Part shown: positions 15,974 through 23,227 of the stretch, in pieces
Layout: every line of letters starts with the position of its first letter
Position numbering within the stretch: the stretch's first letter is position 1
NCBI RefSeq assembly: GCF_008014775.2
Contig: NZ_CP144914.1
Span: forward strand, 434,001 to 498,000
Length of the DNA stretch: 64,000 nt
Source of the DNA: Alkalicoccus halolimnae
Lineage (GTDB): Bacteria > Bacillota > Bacilli > Bacillales > Salisediminibacteriaceae
Direction: 5' to 3'
Notes under the pieces: model-generated
What the model saw: the letters and a program-made list of their open reading frames with translations, nothing else
Told to the model about the DNA's origin: nothing
Database searches by the model: none
Made by a program: the position numbers and the translations under genes

Positions 15974-17098
15974 CTACCGCAGTGCGGTATTCAGGCTTTC
16001 CAGATTCTGCTCCATCAGGGAGAAGTAAGTTTCCTCATTTTCCACATCTTCTTCAACGAGTACTTCCAGGTTGTGAAGCTCCAATGCCTCGGCACCAACT
16101 TCTTCACGCACTGTTTCTGTGATGTTTTCAGGAATATTCTGCTCAAACATAACATAATTAATGTCGTTCTCATCCATAAACGCCATCGTTTCCTCTAACT
16201 GCTGAATCGAAGGCTCGTTGGAAGGGGAAAGCCCGGCAATACCGAGCTGATGAACGCCATATTCTTCTTCCCAGTAGCCGTAGCCTGCGTGGGAGACAAC
16301 GATAGTGTCGTTCGACATGTTTTCAGAGAGCTCGGTAAACTGCTCATCCAGCTCTTCCAATTGCGTAAGCACCTCTTCATAGTTTTCTTCAAAGGTGTCC
16401 GCTTCATCCGGATTGACTTCGCTCAGCGCATTTTTAATATTTTCTGCCTGTTCGGCTGCGCGCATCGGGTCAAGCCAGACATGTGCATCTTCTTCGGCAT
16501 GTCCGTGCTCGTCATTATTGCTGTTATTATCATCATGATCATGGTCCTCTTCATCGTTGTGATTATTATTGTCATGATCGTTGGCGTCATTATGGTTGTC
16601 ATTATCATCGTGACCATGGTCGTCATCGTGGTTATTATCATCGCCGTGATCGTCTTCAATTCCGTGACTGTAGGAAATCAGCTCGATACCTTCTGAAGCT
16701 GTCACCATGTCAACGTCCTGGCCGCTGACCGCTTCCTGCACACTTTCTGTAAAACCTTCAAATCCTGCCCCGTTATAAATGAACAAATCAGCCTCTGCGA
16801 TTTCAATCATCTGACTGGAGGAGGGGTCAAACGTATGGGCGTCCACACCGACTGGGACGATATTTTCCACCTCAACATGATCTCCGCCGATTTCTTCTGC
16901 GAAGTACTGAAGAGGGAAGAGGGTCGTTTTAACAACAACCGGCTCCTGGTCACCGGCGGCTTCCGCCTCATTGTTCTGTTCGTCAGGAGTTGTATTGTTT
17001 CCGGCGTTGCCCTCATTATTTGTCGTATCTTCATTGCTTCCGCACGCTGCAAGAAGAACAGCGGAGAGCACAATCATCGATAAAGATGTTTTTTTCAT
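15974..17098 (-). CDS. znuA: zinc ABC transporter substrate-binding lipoprotein
   Basis: A 374-residue lipoprotein: signal peptide with lipobox LLAAC near residue 20, an acidic Asn/Glu linker, and a cluster A-I binding fold. Metal-ligand regions are visible: DAHTFDPS, DAHVWLDP, SHAGYGYWE and, late in the protein, FEQNIPE. Between about 155 and 215 lies a long His/Asp/Asn-rich loop (HDDDHGHDDNDNHND), the zinc-scavenging loop seen in ZnuA proteins. MKKTSLS at 17098 is chosen as the start because of AAAGGGG just upstream and the signal peptide. The Zur box and promoter lie directly upstream. The permease and ATPase genes are not adjacent. Confidence 0.92.
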   Translation of the reverse strand: MKKTSLSMIVLSAVLLAACGSNEDTTNNEGNAGNNTTPDEQNNEAEAAGDQEPVVVKTTLFPLQYFAEEIGGDHVEVENIVPVGVDAHTFDPSSSQMIEIAEADLFIYNGAGFEGFTESVQEAVSGQDVDMVTASEGIELISYSHGIEDDHGDDNNHDDDHGHDDNDNHNDANDHDNNNHNDEEDHDHDDNNSNNDEHGHAEEDAHVWLDPMRAAEQAENIKNALSEVNPDEADTFEENYEEVLTQLEELDEQFTELSENMSNDTIVVSHAGYGYWEEEYGVHQLGIAGLSPSNEPSIQQLEETMAFMDENDINYVMFEQNIPENITETVREEVGAEALELHNLEVLVEEDVENEETYFSLMEQNLESLNTALR

Positions 17099-17141
17099 TT
17101 GTCTTACCCCTTTCGTAACGATTACGTTCTGCATAATTAGT

Positions 17142-17188
17142 AGTATACGGATTATTAAACAGTTTGTAAATCATAATAATTACGATTA
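17142..17188 (-). promoter_or_regulatory. znuA promoter with Zur box
   Basis: On the minus strand, -35 TTTACA (17165-17170), a 17-base spacer and -10 TATACT (17142-17147). The palindrome AAATCATAATAATTACGATT (17168-17187) nearly matches the B. subtilis Zur consensus AAATCGTAATNATTACGATTT and overlaps the -35. Zinc repression is therefore expected. Confidence 0.85.
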
Positions 17189-17329
17189 ACGTAAATTTTA
17201 TGTCGTTTTTTTAAGAAGAGGAAGAGTGGACGTTTTCGAAAGGGAAAGATGTCCTGGATCGAAAACTTCCGGAGAATGGGTTCCGTCTGAAGACCAGTTT
17301 TTTTAAGGTTATCATTCGCGAAATTAAGC

Positions 17330-17760
17330 TGAAGATCCTCCCGGACGCAAGGGAAGCCGCATGCTTTCTCCGAGGCAGGCGGAGGAGCCGCAGGCATGCC
17401 AAAAACAACACGGAGCTTTAACAGAGACACTTATGCAAATATTTTTACACCATGAAGCATGAAAATGCCCTTTTACAAGAATAGAATTTCTATCTATAAA
17501 GGTGGTATGAAAGATGTTCAAGAAAGGATCTTCTTTAGTAGGTGGCAGATACTTCTCTATCTTTTTACCGTAAGCTGGAGTGGACATGGCGCGACTCCGG
17601 GGCGAAGGAGGACGAGCCGAAGATCCATTCCGCACGACCGCAGGGAGGAAGGGAATAGCTGAGGCCGGCCCGCCCGGAAAGCGTCCCCATGGAAACGAAA
17701 GCGCACGTTCATTGCTTCAATACTTTATTTTCAATGCAGCCATTCTATAAACAGGTCTTT
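17330..17760 (+). repeat. dispersed noncoding repeat, copy 3
   Basis: The gap 17190-17767 has no convincing gene. It contains GAAGATCCTCCCGGACGCAAGGGAAGCCGCATG (17330-17362), ACGGAGCTTTAACAGAGACACTTATGCA (17410-17437), GACCGCAGGGAGGAAGGGAATAGCTGAGGCCGGCCC (17637-17672), GCGTCCCCATGGAAACGAAAGCG (17681-17703) and TACTTTATTTTCAATGCAGCC (17722-17742). These recur at 3243-3700, 7645-8130, 10999-11050 and, inverted, 22922-22995. Confidence 0.6.
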
Positions 17761-17767
17761 CTTAATA

Positions 17768-17812
17768 TTGACAGATTCTTCATTATATAAGATTATACTT
17801 GTATAAGTACAA
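17768..17812 (+). promoter_or_regulatory. promoter and possible ArsR-type operator
   Basis: TTGACA (17768-17773) is followed by AT-rich DNA with -10 candidates GATTAT/TTATAC (17791-17798). Overlapping this is a palindromic stretch TACTTGTATAAGTA with a further half-site ACTTATA downstream. It may be the operator of the ArsR-family repressor encoded second in the operon. Confidence 0.45.
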
Positions 17813-17846
17813 ACTTATAAAACTTCACAAGAAAGGAATGGTACGT

Positions 17847-18503
17847 ATGAAGCCGCATGAAACGGGAATTGATTTTGAAACGTCGCTGGGAGCGGTAACC
17901 CGCAGTGTGTCGGAACTTGAGAAGGAAGGGGAGACGCTGCGCAGTGTTACGCTGGAACGGTCATACAATACGACGGCAGAGGACCTGTGGGATGCAGTTA
18001 CAAATCCCGAGCGGCTCGAACGGTTTTTCGCTCCTGTCAGCGGAGAGCTGCAGCTCGGGGGCCGATATCAGATTGAAGGAAACGCAGATGGCAAGATCAC
18101 GGCATGCGAGCCGCCGGAGTTTTTCGGGGCCACGTGGGAATTCGGAGGCGGTATGAGCTGGATCGAAGTCCGCATCAGCCGGGATGGGGAGAAGAGATCC
18201 CGGCTTTCCCTGTCCCACCTCTGTCCGGTAGATGAACACTGGGAGAAATTCGGACCGGGAGCAGCTGGTGTCGGATGGGATTTGAGTCTGCTTGGTCTGG
18301 AGGCGCACCTAGCGGATATTGCTTTTGATCGTACGGACGGGCACGCTCTGATGGTTTCCGAGGAAGGAAAGGCCTTCATGATTGGTTCCAGTAAAGACTG
18401 GGGCCGGGCCGCGGCTGCCTTTGGAGAAGACCCTGCTCAGGCCAAAGCTGCGGCAGAACAGACAACGGCGTTTTATACGGGTGAAGAAACTCAGGAGGGC
18501 TGA
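17847..18503 (+). CDS. SRPBCC (AHSA1-type) domain protein
   Basis: A 218-residue cytoplasmic protein. The central AHSA1/START-like domain (about 30-155) begins VTLERSYNTTAEDLWDAVT, with PERLERFFAPVSG and a GGRYQIEGNADG strand pair, the usual pattern of this ligand-binding fold. A C-terminal extension of about 60 residues is Ala-rich. The gene is two bases ahead of an ArsR-type regulator, the standard pairing for these proteins, in which the regulator controls the operon. The start follows GAAAGGA; an earlier in-frame ATG at 17799 lies inside the promoter and is rejected. The ligand is unknown. Confidence 0.85.
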   Translation: MKPHETGIDFETSLGAVTRSVSELEKEGETLRSVTLERSYNTTAEDLWDAVTNPERLERFFAPVSGELQLGGRYQIEGNADGKITACEPPEFFGATWEFGGGMSWIEVRISRDGEKRSRLSLSHLCPVDEHWEKFGPGAAGVGWDLSLLGLEAHLADIAFDRTDGHALMVSEEGKAFMIGSSKDWGRAAAAFGEDPAQAKAAAEQTTAFYTGEETQEG

Positions 18504-18505
18504 CG

Positions 18506-18835
18506 ATGCATGCGTTCGATGTTCTCGGTGACCCGGTGCGGCGCCGCATCCTGGAACTGCTCGCGGCGGGCGAGCAGCGTTCCGGTAATATCGTGGAAGT
18601 GATTCAACACGAGTTCGGTATCACGCAGGCGGCTGTCTCGCAGCATCTGCGTATCCTCCGCGAAAACGGTTTTGCCAGCGTACGAATCGATGGAGCCCGC
18701 CGCATTTATTCGGTGGACGGCCGGGCTCTTCGGGAAGTGGACGAGTGGCTCAGCCGCTTCCGTTCCTTCTGGGAACCGAAGCTGGACGCACTCGATACGG
18801 AAATTGCAAGGGGAAAGAAAAAGGATAAAGGCTGA
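18506..18835 (+). CDS. ArsR-family transcriptional repressor
   Basis: A 109-residue winged-helix protein: ALGDPVRRRILELL-type helix one (here VLGDPVRRRILELLAAG), recognition helix TQAAVSQHLRILRENGFASV and wing RIDGARRIYSVDG. No Cys pair for metal binding is present, so it belongs with the non-metal ArsR/SdpR-like repressors that partner with AHSA1 proteins. It is translationally close to the preceding gene (two-base gap) and probably represses the shared promoter at 17768. Confidence 0.9.
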   Translation: MHAFDVLGDPVRRRILELLAAGEQRSGNIVEVIQHEFGITQAAVSQHLRILRENGFASVRIDGARRIYSVDGRALREVDEWLSRFRSFWEPKLDALDTEIARGKKKDKG

Positions 18836-18935
18836 ATAAACCTTCAGGCAAATAGTTTAATCCTGCAGAAAAGAACACAACGTGCAGGGAGGATCAAAAC
18901 GTTTCCTGCTAAGCTGAAAAAGAAGGAGGGATAAA

Positions 18936-19808
18936 GTGGATTCGCTTCAGAAAATGAATGATGCTATGAAGTACATTGAAGAAAATCTGGCAGGAGAAAT
19001 AGATTTTCAAAAGGCCGCACGAACCGCTCATTGTTCGGAATACCACCTGAGAAGGATTTTTTCTTTTCTTGCCGGCACCTCATTATCCGAATATATCCGT
19101 CGCCGCCGGCTCAGTCTGGCTGCTCTGGAACTCAAGGATAAAAAGATCAAAGTCATTGATGCGGCATTGAAGTATGGATATCAATCGCCGGATGCTTTCA
19201 CAAGAGCATTTATTCACCTGCACGGCGTGACACCTTCAGAAGCAAGAGAGGATGCCAGCAGGCTGAAGGCTTATCCCCCCATGACCTTCCGATTATCAGT
19301 AGAAGGAGGAAATGAAATGAATTACCGTATTGAGCAGAAAGATGCGTTTCATATCGTTGGAATAATGAAAAGGGTGCCAATTATTTTTGAAGGGGAAAAT
19401 CCGGAAATAACGGCGATGTGGAAATCATTAACGAAGGAAAAACGAGAGCAGTTAGAAAAGCTTTCAAATGTGGAGCCGGAAGGAATTATTCAGGCATCTG
19501 CCAATTTTTCTGAAGGACGCATGGAGGAGCAGGGAGAACTGGATCAATATATCGGCGTAGCAACAACGAAGGATTCGGGAGAAAACTTCTCCAGCCTTGA
19601 AGTTCCTGCCTTCACGTGGGCCGTTTTTGAATCAGAAGGACCGTTTCCACAGACTCTGCAGGAAACATGGGGCAGAATCTATTCTGAATGGTTCCCATCT
19701 TCCGGGTATGAATCGGTGGCGGGACCGGAAATATTGTCGATTAAGACGAGTGACTTAACTTCCCCTGCTGTATCCTGCGAAATCAGGATTCCAGTTTCGA
19801 AAAAATAA
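18936..19808 (+). CDS. AraC-family regulator with GyrI-like effector-binding domain (paralogue)
   Basis: A 290-residue protein with GTG start after AAGGAGG. The N-terminal AraC double helix-turn-helix (about 5-105) includes [20 protein letters not shown] and [19 protein letters not shown]. The C-terminal GyrI-like domain (about 128-290) starts [17 protein letters not shown]. The layout and many residues match the protein at 3813-4670, so the two are paralogues with different ligand domains. It lies just upstream of the antibiotic-resistance genes and could respond to a drug, but no direct target site was found. Confidence 0.88.
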   Translation: MDSLQKMNDAMKYIEENLAGEIDFQKAARTAHCSEYHLRRIFSFLAGTSLSEYIRRRRLSLAALELKDKKIKVIDAALKYGYQSPDAFTRAFIHLHGVTPSEAREDASRLKAYPPMTFRLSVEGGNEMNYRIEQKDAFHIVGIMKRVPIIFEGENPEITAMWKSLTKEKREQLEKLSNVEPEGIIQASANFSEGRMEEQGELDQYIGVATTKDSGENFSSLEVPAFTWAVFESEGPFPQTLQETWGRIYSEWFPSSGYESVAGPEILSIKTSDLTSPAVSCEIRIPVSKK

Positions 19809-19954
19809 ATAGTGCGGAGGATGTATAGATGCAGGCGACAGAAGATCATTATTTAATACGTTCTTTCAGCCGCTGCTTTCCTGCTGATCATATTGATCTT
19901 TACCTGTAGGTAGGATATAGTTAAATGACATTAAAACAAGGAGGGTTGTTAAAA

Positions 19955-20002
19955 ATGATGCATTCAGGAAGAATCTGGTCCCGGACTTTGAACAATAAGT
20001 AA
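19955..20002 (+). CDS. 15-residue leader peptide
   Basis: MMHSGRIWSRTLNNK, preceded by a consensus ribosome binding site with nine bases spacing. It recalls the ErmD/ErmK leader peptide (MTHSMRLRFPTLNQ as I remember it): both have M-x-HS near the start, a basic residue in the middle and TLN at the end. That peptide stalls ribosomes with macrolides. Stalling here is inferred, not shown. Confidence 0.6.
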   Translation: MMHSGRIWSRTLNNK

Positions 20003-20106
20003 CTGAATATGTTCAAAGGCTCTGTGTTCATAAAGCAGAGTAAACGGGAGTAATCTGCACATTTTTAACAATCTTCAACGGGAAAGTATATACTTTTTAC
20101 GAGAAG

Positions 20107-20134
20107 AAAGGCAGATATACATCTGTCTTTTTTT
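20107..20134 (+). terminator. attenuator terminator 1
   Basis: AAAG-CAGAT and ATCTG-CTTT form the stem around ATAC, followed by a run of T residues. It lies about 105 bases after the leader-peptide stop. Confidence 0.75.
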
Positions 20135-20179
20135 CGTACGGTTTTTGATAAGACAAAAGAATATCTCCGTTTACTCTTC

Positions 20180-20209
20180 CCACAGACAGCCCGCTGCCTG
20201 TGGTTTTTT
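20180..20209 (+). terminator. attenuator terminator 2
   Basis: CCACAG(A)CAGC and GCTG(C)CTGTGG pair closely and are followed by TTTTTT, 43 bases before the ABC-F remnant start. The sequence just upstream can pair with the leader (20037-20050). Confidence 0.8.
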
Positions 20210-20252
20210 ATGATTACATTCCTTTCTATTTTATAAAAAGCGAGTGTAGGAA

Positions 20253-20585
20253 ATGGAAAAGCTGGTTTTGGAATTAAACGATATTAAAGTTTCTTTTCTG
20301 GATAAAACCATTTTTACAGAAATAGACCAGCTGAGCGGCGGGGAATCTATACGATTAAAGCTTTGTCAGCTGTTTCTCGGTGCCTGTAACGTGCTTATTT
20401 TAGATGAACCGGAGAATTTCCTGGATCTCCGAAGCAGGAAAGCTCTGGAATCGCTGCTCTTAAATTATGAAGGTACGGTGTTGATGGTGAGTCATGACCG
20501 TGCGTTTATTAACCGAACAGCAGATCAAGTCTACGAAATACAGGAGAAAAAGGTAAAACTGATTCATGAATATAAAAAGCAGTAA
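20253..20585 (+). pseudogene. internally deleted ARE ABC-F ATPase (remnant)
   Basis: The 110-codon frame joins the first 21 residues of an ABC-F protein (LELNDIKVSFLDKTIF, the beginning of NBD1) directly to the second half of NBD2: LSGGESIRLKLCQLFLGACN, Walker B LILDEPENFLD and the switch-region HDRAFI. Both Walker A motifs, the NBD1 rest and the interdomain linker are missing; a normal ABC-F has about 500-550 residues. The junction keeps the reading frame, so a short product could be made, but it cannot bind ATP normally. The intact attenuator lies upstream and mph follows 41 bases downstream. Confidence 0.8.
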
Positions 20586-20626
20586 TTCTGCCCGGGCTTA
20601 AAATTAAATGATGGAGGGAATAAAAA

Positions 20627-21529
20627 ATGAAGACTATAGAAATCAAACAGTTAGCAGAAAAGAACGGCCTGCATATTTCAGAGGAGACGATCACTATGAA
20701 CGAGTCGGGCGTGGACTTTCTTGTCGCTTATGCGAAAGATCCGAACAAAAACAGATGGATCCTCCGCATTCCCCGGAGACCGGAATCGATGAGGCATGCA
20801 GGAAAGGAAAAAGCAGCGCTCGAAATCATTCAGCGCCATGTGAGATTTGAAGTGCCCTTCTGGTCCGTTTTCAGTGAAGACCTTATTGCTTACAGGGAGC
20901 TGAGCGGAGTGCCCGCCGCTGTGATTGATATGGAAAAGCAGGACTACGAGTGGAAGCTGGATAAAACGAATGTCCCGGCCGGCTATTACGAGTCGCTCGG
21001 AACCGCACTCGCTGATTTACACGCGATTCCGCCCAAAGCATTTCACCCGATCGGAGCAGAAACGACCAGTGCCGGGAACCTGCGGTCTTCGATGAAGGAG
21101 CGGATGGCGCGTGTAAAGGAAATCTATGACGTCAACGAAACGTTATGGGAGCGCTGGCAGAGGTGGCTGGCTGATGATACGATCTGGCCGGCTCACGCAG
21201 GTGTCCTTCACGGGGACCTGCATCCGGGACATATTCTTATTGATGAGAACAGCCGTGTGACAGGCCTGATCGACTGGACGGAAACAGCTGTAGGGGACGT
21301 GTCGGCCGATTTCCTGTCGCATTACCTCATATTCGGAAAAGAAGGGCTGGCAGAGCTCCTGCATGCGTATGCCCGGGCAGGGGGGAAAACGTGGTCCGGA
21401 ATGGAAGAGCATATAGAGGAACTGCTGACAACGAGCGGCATTACTGTCGCGGAATATGCAGAGGTCTCCGGATTAAAAGAGATGCACGAAGCAGCGGCGC
21501 ACATGCTTTCACAGGAAAACGGCAGGTAA
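20627..21529 (+). CDS. mph: macrolide 2'-phosphotransferase
   Basis: A 300-residue aminoglycoside-phosphotransferase-fold kinase. NESGVDFLVAYA and the WILRIPRRPES strand match the N-lobe of Mph enzymes; the catalytic loop HGDLHPGHILID and the metal-binding IDWTETAVGD form the active site. Mph enzymes inactivate macrolides by GTP-dependent phosphorylation of the desosamine 2'-OH. Chromosomal copies are known in Bacillus relatives. The ATG follows GGAGGG. It lies directly after the ABC-F remnant and may be transcribed from the same attenuator-controlled promoter, which would make it macrolide-inducible. Confidence 0.88.
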   Translation: MKTIEIKQLAEKNGLHISEETITMNESGVDFLVAYAKDPNKNRWILRIPRRPESMRHAGKEKAALEIIQRHVRFEVPFWSVFSEDLIAYRELSGVPAAVIDMEKQDYEWKLDKTNVPAGYYESLGTALADLHAIPPKAFHPIGAETTSAGNLRSSMKERMARVKEIYDVNETLWERWQRWLADDTIWPAHAGVLHGDLHPGHILIDENSRVTGLIDWTETAVGDVSADFLSHYLIFGKEGLAELLHAYARAGGKTWSGMEEHIEELLTTSGITVAEYAEVSGLKEMHEAAAHMLSQENGR

Positions 21530-21558
21530 GCATGCAGGCTTAAGAAAGGAGAGTTGAC

Positions 21559-22092
21559 GTGAATATTTTTATCAGACAGGAACGGCCCGAAGACTATGAG
21601 AAAACGGAAAAACTGGTTAGAGAGGCTTTTTTGAAGGAAGAGAGGAGTGATCAGACCGAGCACCTGCTCGTAAGGCGGATCAGACAGTCAGAAGCCTTTA
21701 TACCAGAGCTGTCTCTCGTTGCGTTCGATAGCGAAAAGGAAATGACAGGCCACATTCTATTATCGGAGATAACGATAACAGGAGAGGATAAAACGACAGC
21801 ATCCCTGGCGCTCGCTCCGATGTCGGTGCTCCCCGCGCATCAGAAAAAAGGTATTGGCAGCCGCTTAATTCATGAAGCGCTGGAAAAAGCAAAAGAGCTC
21901 GGCTGGCATTCGGTAATTGTACTGGGACACAAAGACTACTATCCGAAATTCGGCTTCCGCCAGGCTCAGCTGTGGAACATCCGCGCGCCGTTTGACGTGC
22001 CGGAAGAAGTCTTTATGGCTCTGGAATTAACCGAACATGCTCTGGGAAACGCACAGGGGACGGTTCATTATTCGAGCGCTTTTTCAGAATGA
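21559..22092 (+). CDS. GNAT family N-acetyltransferase (YhbS-like)
   Basis: A 177-residue protein with GTG start after AAAGGAG. The acetyl-CoA binding loop is HQKKGIGSRLI, following the LAPMSVLP strand, and VLGHKDYYPKFGF is the typical C-terminal signature of the YhbS group. The substrate is unknown. It follows mph by 30 bases and could be cotranscribed, so an antibiotic or amine substrate is possible but unproven. Confidence 0.88.
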   Translation: MNIFIRQERPEDYEKTEKLVREAFLKEERSDQTEHLLVRRIRQSEAFIPELSLVAFDSEKEMTGHILLSEITITGEDKTTASLALAPMSVLPAHQKKGIGSRLIHEALEKAKELGWHSVIVLGHKDYYPKFGFRQAQLWNIRAPFDVPEEVFMALELTEHALGNAQGTVHYSSAFSE

Positions 22093-22193
22093 AGGCAGCA
22101 GTCTTTGTGAAATCAATCCCGGTATATCAGCAGGCAGGCGCAAGTTCAGGGAGCGGGATAGTAAGGGTGCAGTAGTTTTGTCAAAATAAAAAA

Positions 22194-22229
22194 GAAAGAA
22201 GCATAAAGAAAGGATTTTATGCTTCTTTC
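22194..22229. terminator. bidirectional terminator
   Basis: GAAAGAAGCATAAA and TTTTATGCTTCTTTC form a long AT-rich stem with a seven-base loop between convergent genes ending at 22092 (plus) and 22267 (minus). Confidence 0.75.
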
Positions 22230-22266
22230 AAGAAAATTTATTAAGTTGAATCATTTTTTAAAGCGC

Positions 22267-22764
22267 TTACAAAAATAAGGATTTATTAATAGGGAGACCA
22301 TTCTCCCGGCAATACGTCTCGTAATGGTTAATCATCCAAAATGTGTCGACCACAAGATTGGTATTTTCCTCATCGTCAAGGAATTCCAGCGTCCCGTGTA
22401 CTTGGAAAAAAATTATGGCTCCATTATCCGTCATTAAAGTGTGGCTTCTTCCGGGACTTTCACGAACATAATCTCCCACCTGAGAGACCCAGTCATACTC
22501 AGCATAACGCCAGCTTCCCTCTAATGTCATTGCCTGTACAGGTCCGCGGTGACGATGGACACCCAATCCGCCCGGTCCTTCGATCTTAAGATTAACTGCT
22601 GTGGAATTATTTCGAATATCAAAAGTTAAGTAGCGTACAAAAACGTTATCAGTCAAAAATGGTATCCACGGAGAAGTTTCCAAGGACGAATCAATATACC
22701 CTTCTTCTAAAGCATATTTATCCCGAGTTATGTCCACTTTACGTTCCATTTCAATTAAAGACAT
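22267..22764 (-). CDS. cupin protein, 2,4'-dihydroxyacetophenone dioxygenase family
   Basis: A 165-residue single-domain cupin. Motif 1 GGLGVHRHRGPVQAMTLEGS supplies His ligands, motif 2 is ESPGRSHTL followed by FFQVHGTLEFLD. The SWRYAEYDW strand is characteristic of proteins named after 2,4'-dihydroxyacetophenone dioxygenase, a non-haem iron enzyme that cleaves a C-C bond. The true substrate here is unknown. The start follows AAAAGGGGACAG. It is monocistronic, convergent with the GNAT gene. Confidence 0.8.
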   Translation of the reverse strand: MSLIEMERKVDITRDKYALEEGYIDSSLETSPWIPFLTDNVFVRYLTFDIRNNSTAVNLKIEGPGGLGVHRHRGPVQAMTLEGSWRYAEYDWVSQVGDYVRESPGRSHTLMTDNGAIIFFQVHGTLEFLDDEENTNLVVDTFWMINHYETYCRENGLPINKSLFL

Positions 22765-22921
22765 CTACCTGTCCCCTTTTTGTTTATTATTGGAAATCGA
22801 AGTTCTTAGCTAAACATATAGTATTCAGACTATTGTGTCAATAGATAACATTCCTGCTGTTAATTTCCAAACGGATAAAATGAATATATATGTTGAACTT
22901 AATAATTAGTCTCTGCTTCTG

Positions 22922-22995
22922 TGAGCAGCCGCTTACGTTTCCATGGGGATGCTTTCGCCGGCCTTAGCTAATCCGTTCCTCCCTGCGGTCGGGCG
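22922..22995 (-). repeat. dispersed repeat, inverted fragment
   Basis: The stretch CGTTTCCATGGGGATGCTTTCGCCGGCCTTAGCTAATCCGTTCCTCCCTGCGGTCGGGCGGG is the reverse complement of the block at 17637-17703 with a few changes. It lies in the gap 22765-23227, which otherwise holds only a CCCCCC/GGGGGG hairpin. Confidence 0.55.
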
Positions 22996-23120
22996 GGATT
23001 GTTCAAGATAAAGATAAAACTGTACACAATGAGGAGAATAATGCCAGTAACGAACAAGGAAAGCAGCACAGCGTTTTGTTTGAATAGAAATCGAAAAAAT
23101 AAAACACGAGGAACGACGAA

Positions 23121-23160
23121 CATCCCCCCGGTTTTCTAAAGAAAGCAGGGGGGTGTTTTC
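23121..23160. terminator. GC hairpin in intergenic gap
   Basis: CATCCCCCC and GGGGGGTG arms flank about 16 bases and are followed by TTTTC on the plus strand. On the minus strand, where the MFS gene ends at 23228, the T-run is missing. Function as a terminator is uncertain. Confidence 0.4.
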
Positions 23161-23227
23161 ATTATGAAATAGCAGCGGGCAGGCCCTGTTATCGAAACCA
23201 GCTTAATAAAAAAGGTTTTCTCTTTTT

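Larger units (their letters stand above)
19938..20252 (+). promoter_or_regulatory. antibiotic-type attenuator leader of an ABC-F gene
   Basis: The 445-base gap before the ABC-F remnant holds an ordered attenuator: RBS AAGGAGGG (19938-19945), a 15-codon leader ORF, terminator 1 (20107-20134) and terminator 2 (20180-20209). AGAGTAAACGGGAG (20037-20050) is complementary, with one bulge, to CTCCGTTTACTCT (20165-20177), which lies directly before terminator 2. This is the logic of ribosome-stalling leaders of erm, msr and vga/vml genes. The leader seems intact although the gene after it is deleted internally. Confidence 0.7.

Noticed and set aside
16420..16700. Ile/Met/Val-rich ORFs and low-complexity DNA opposite znuA
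   Set aside because: These are antisense readings of the His/Asp/Asn-rich loop codons of ZnuA, not genes or a separate repeat array.
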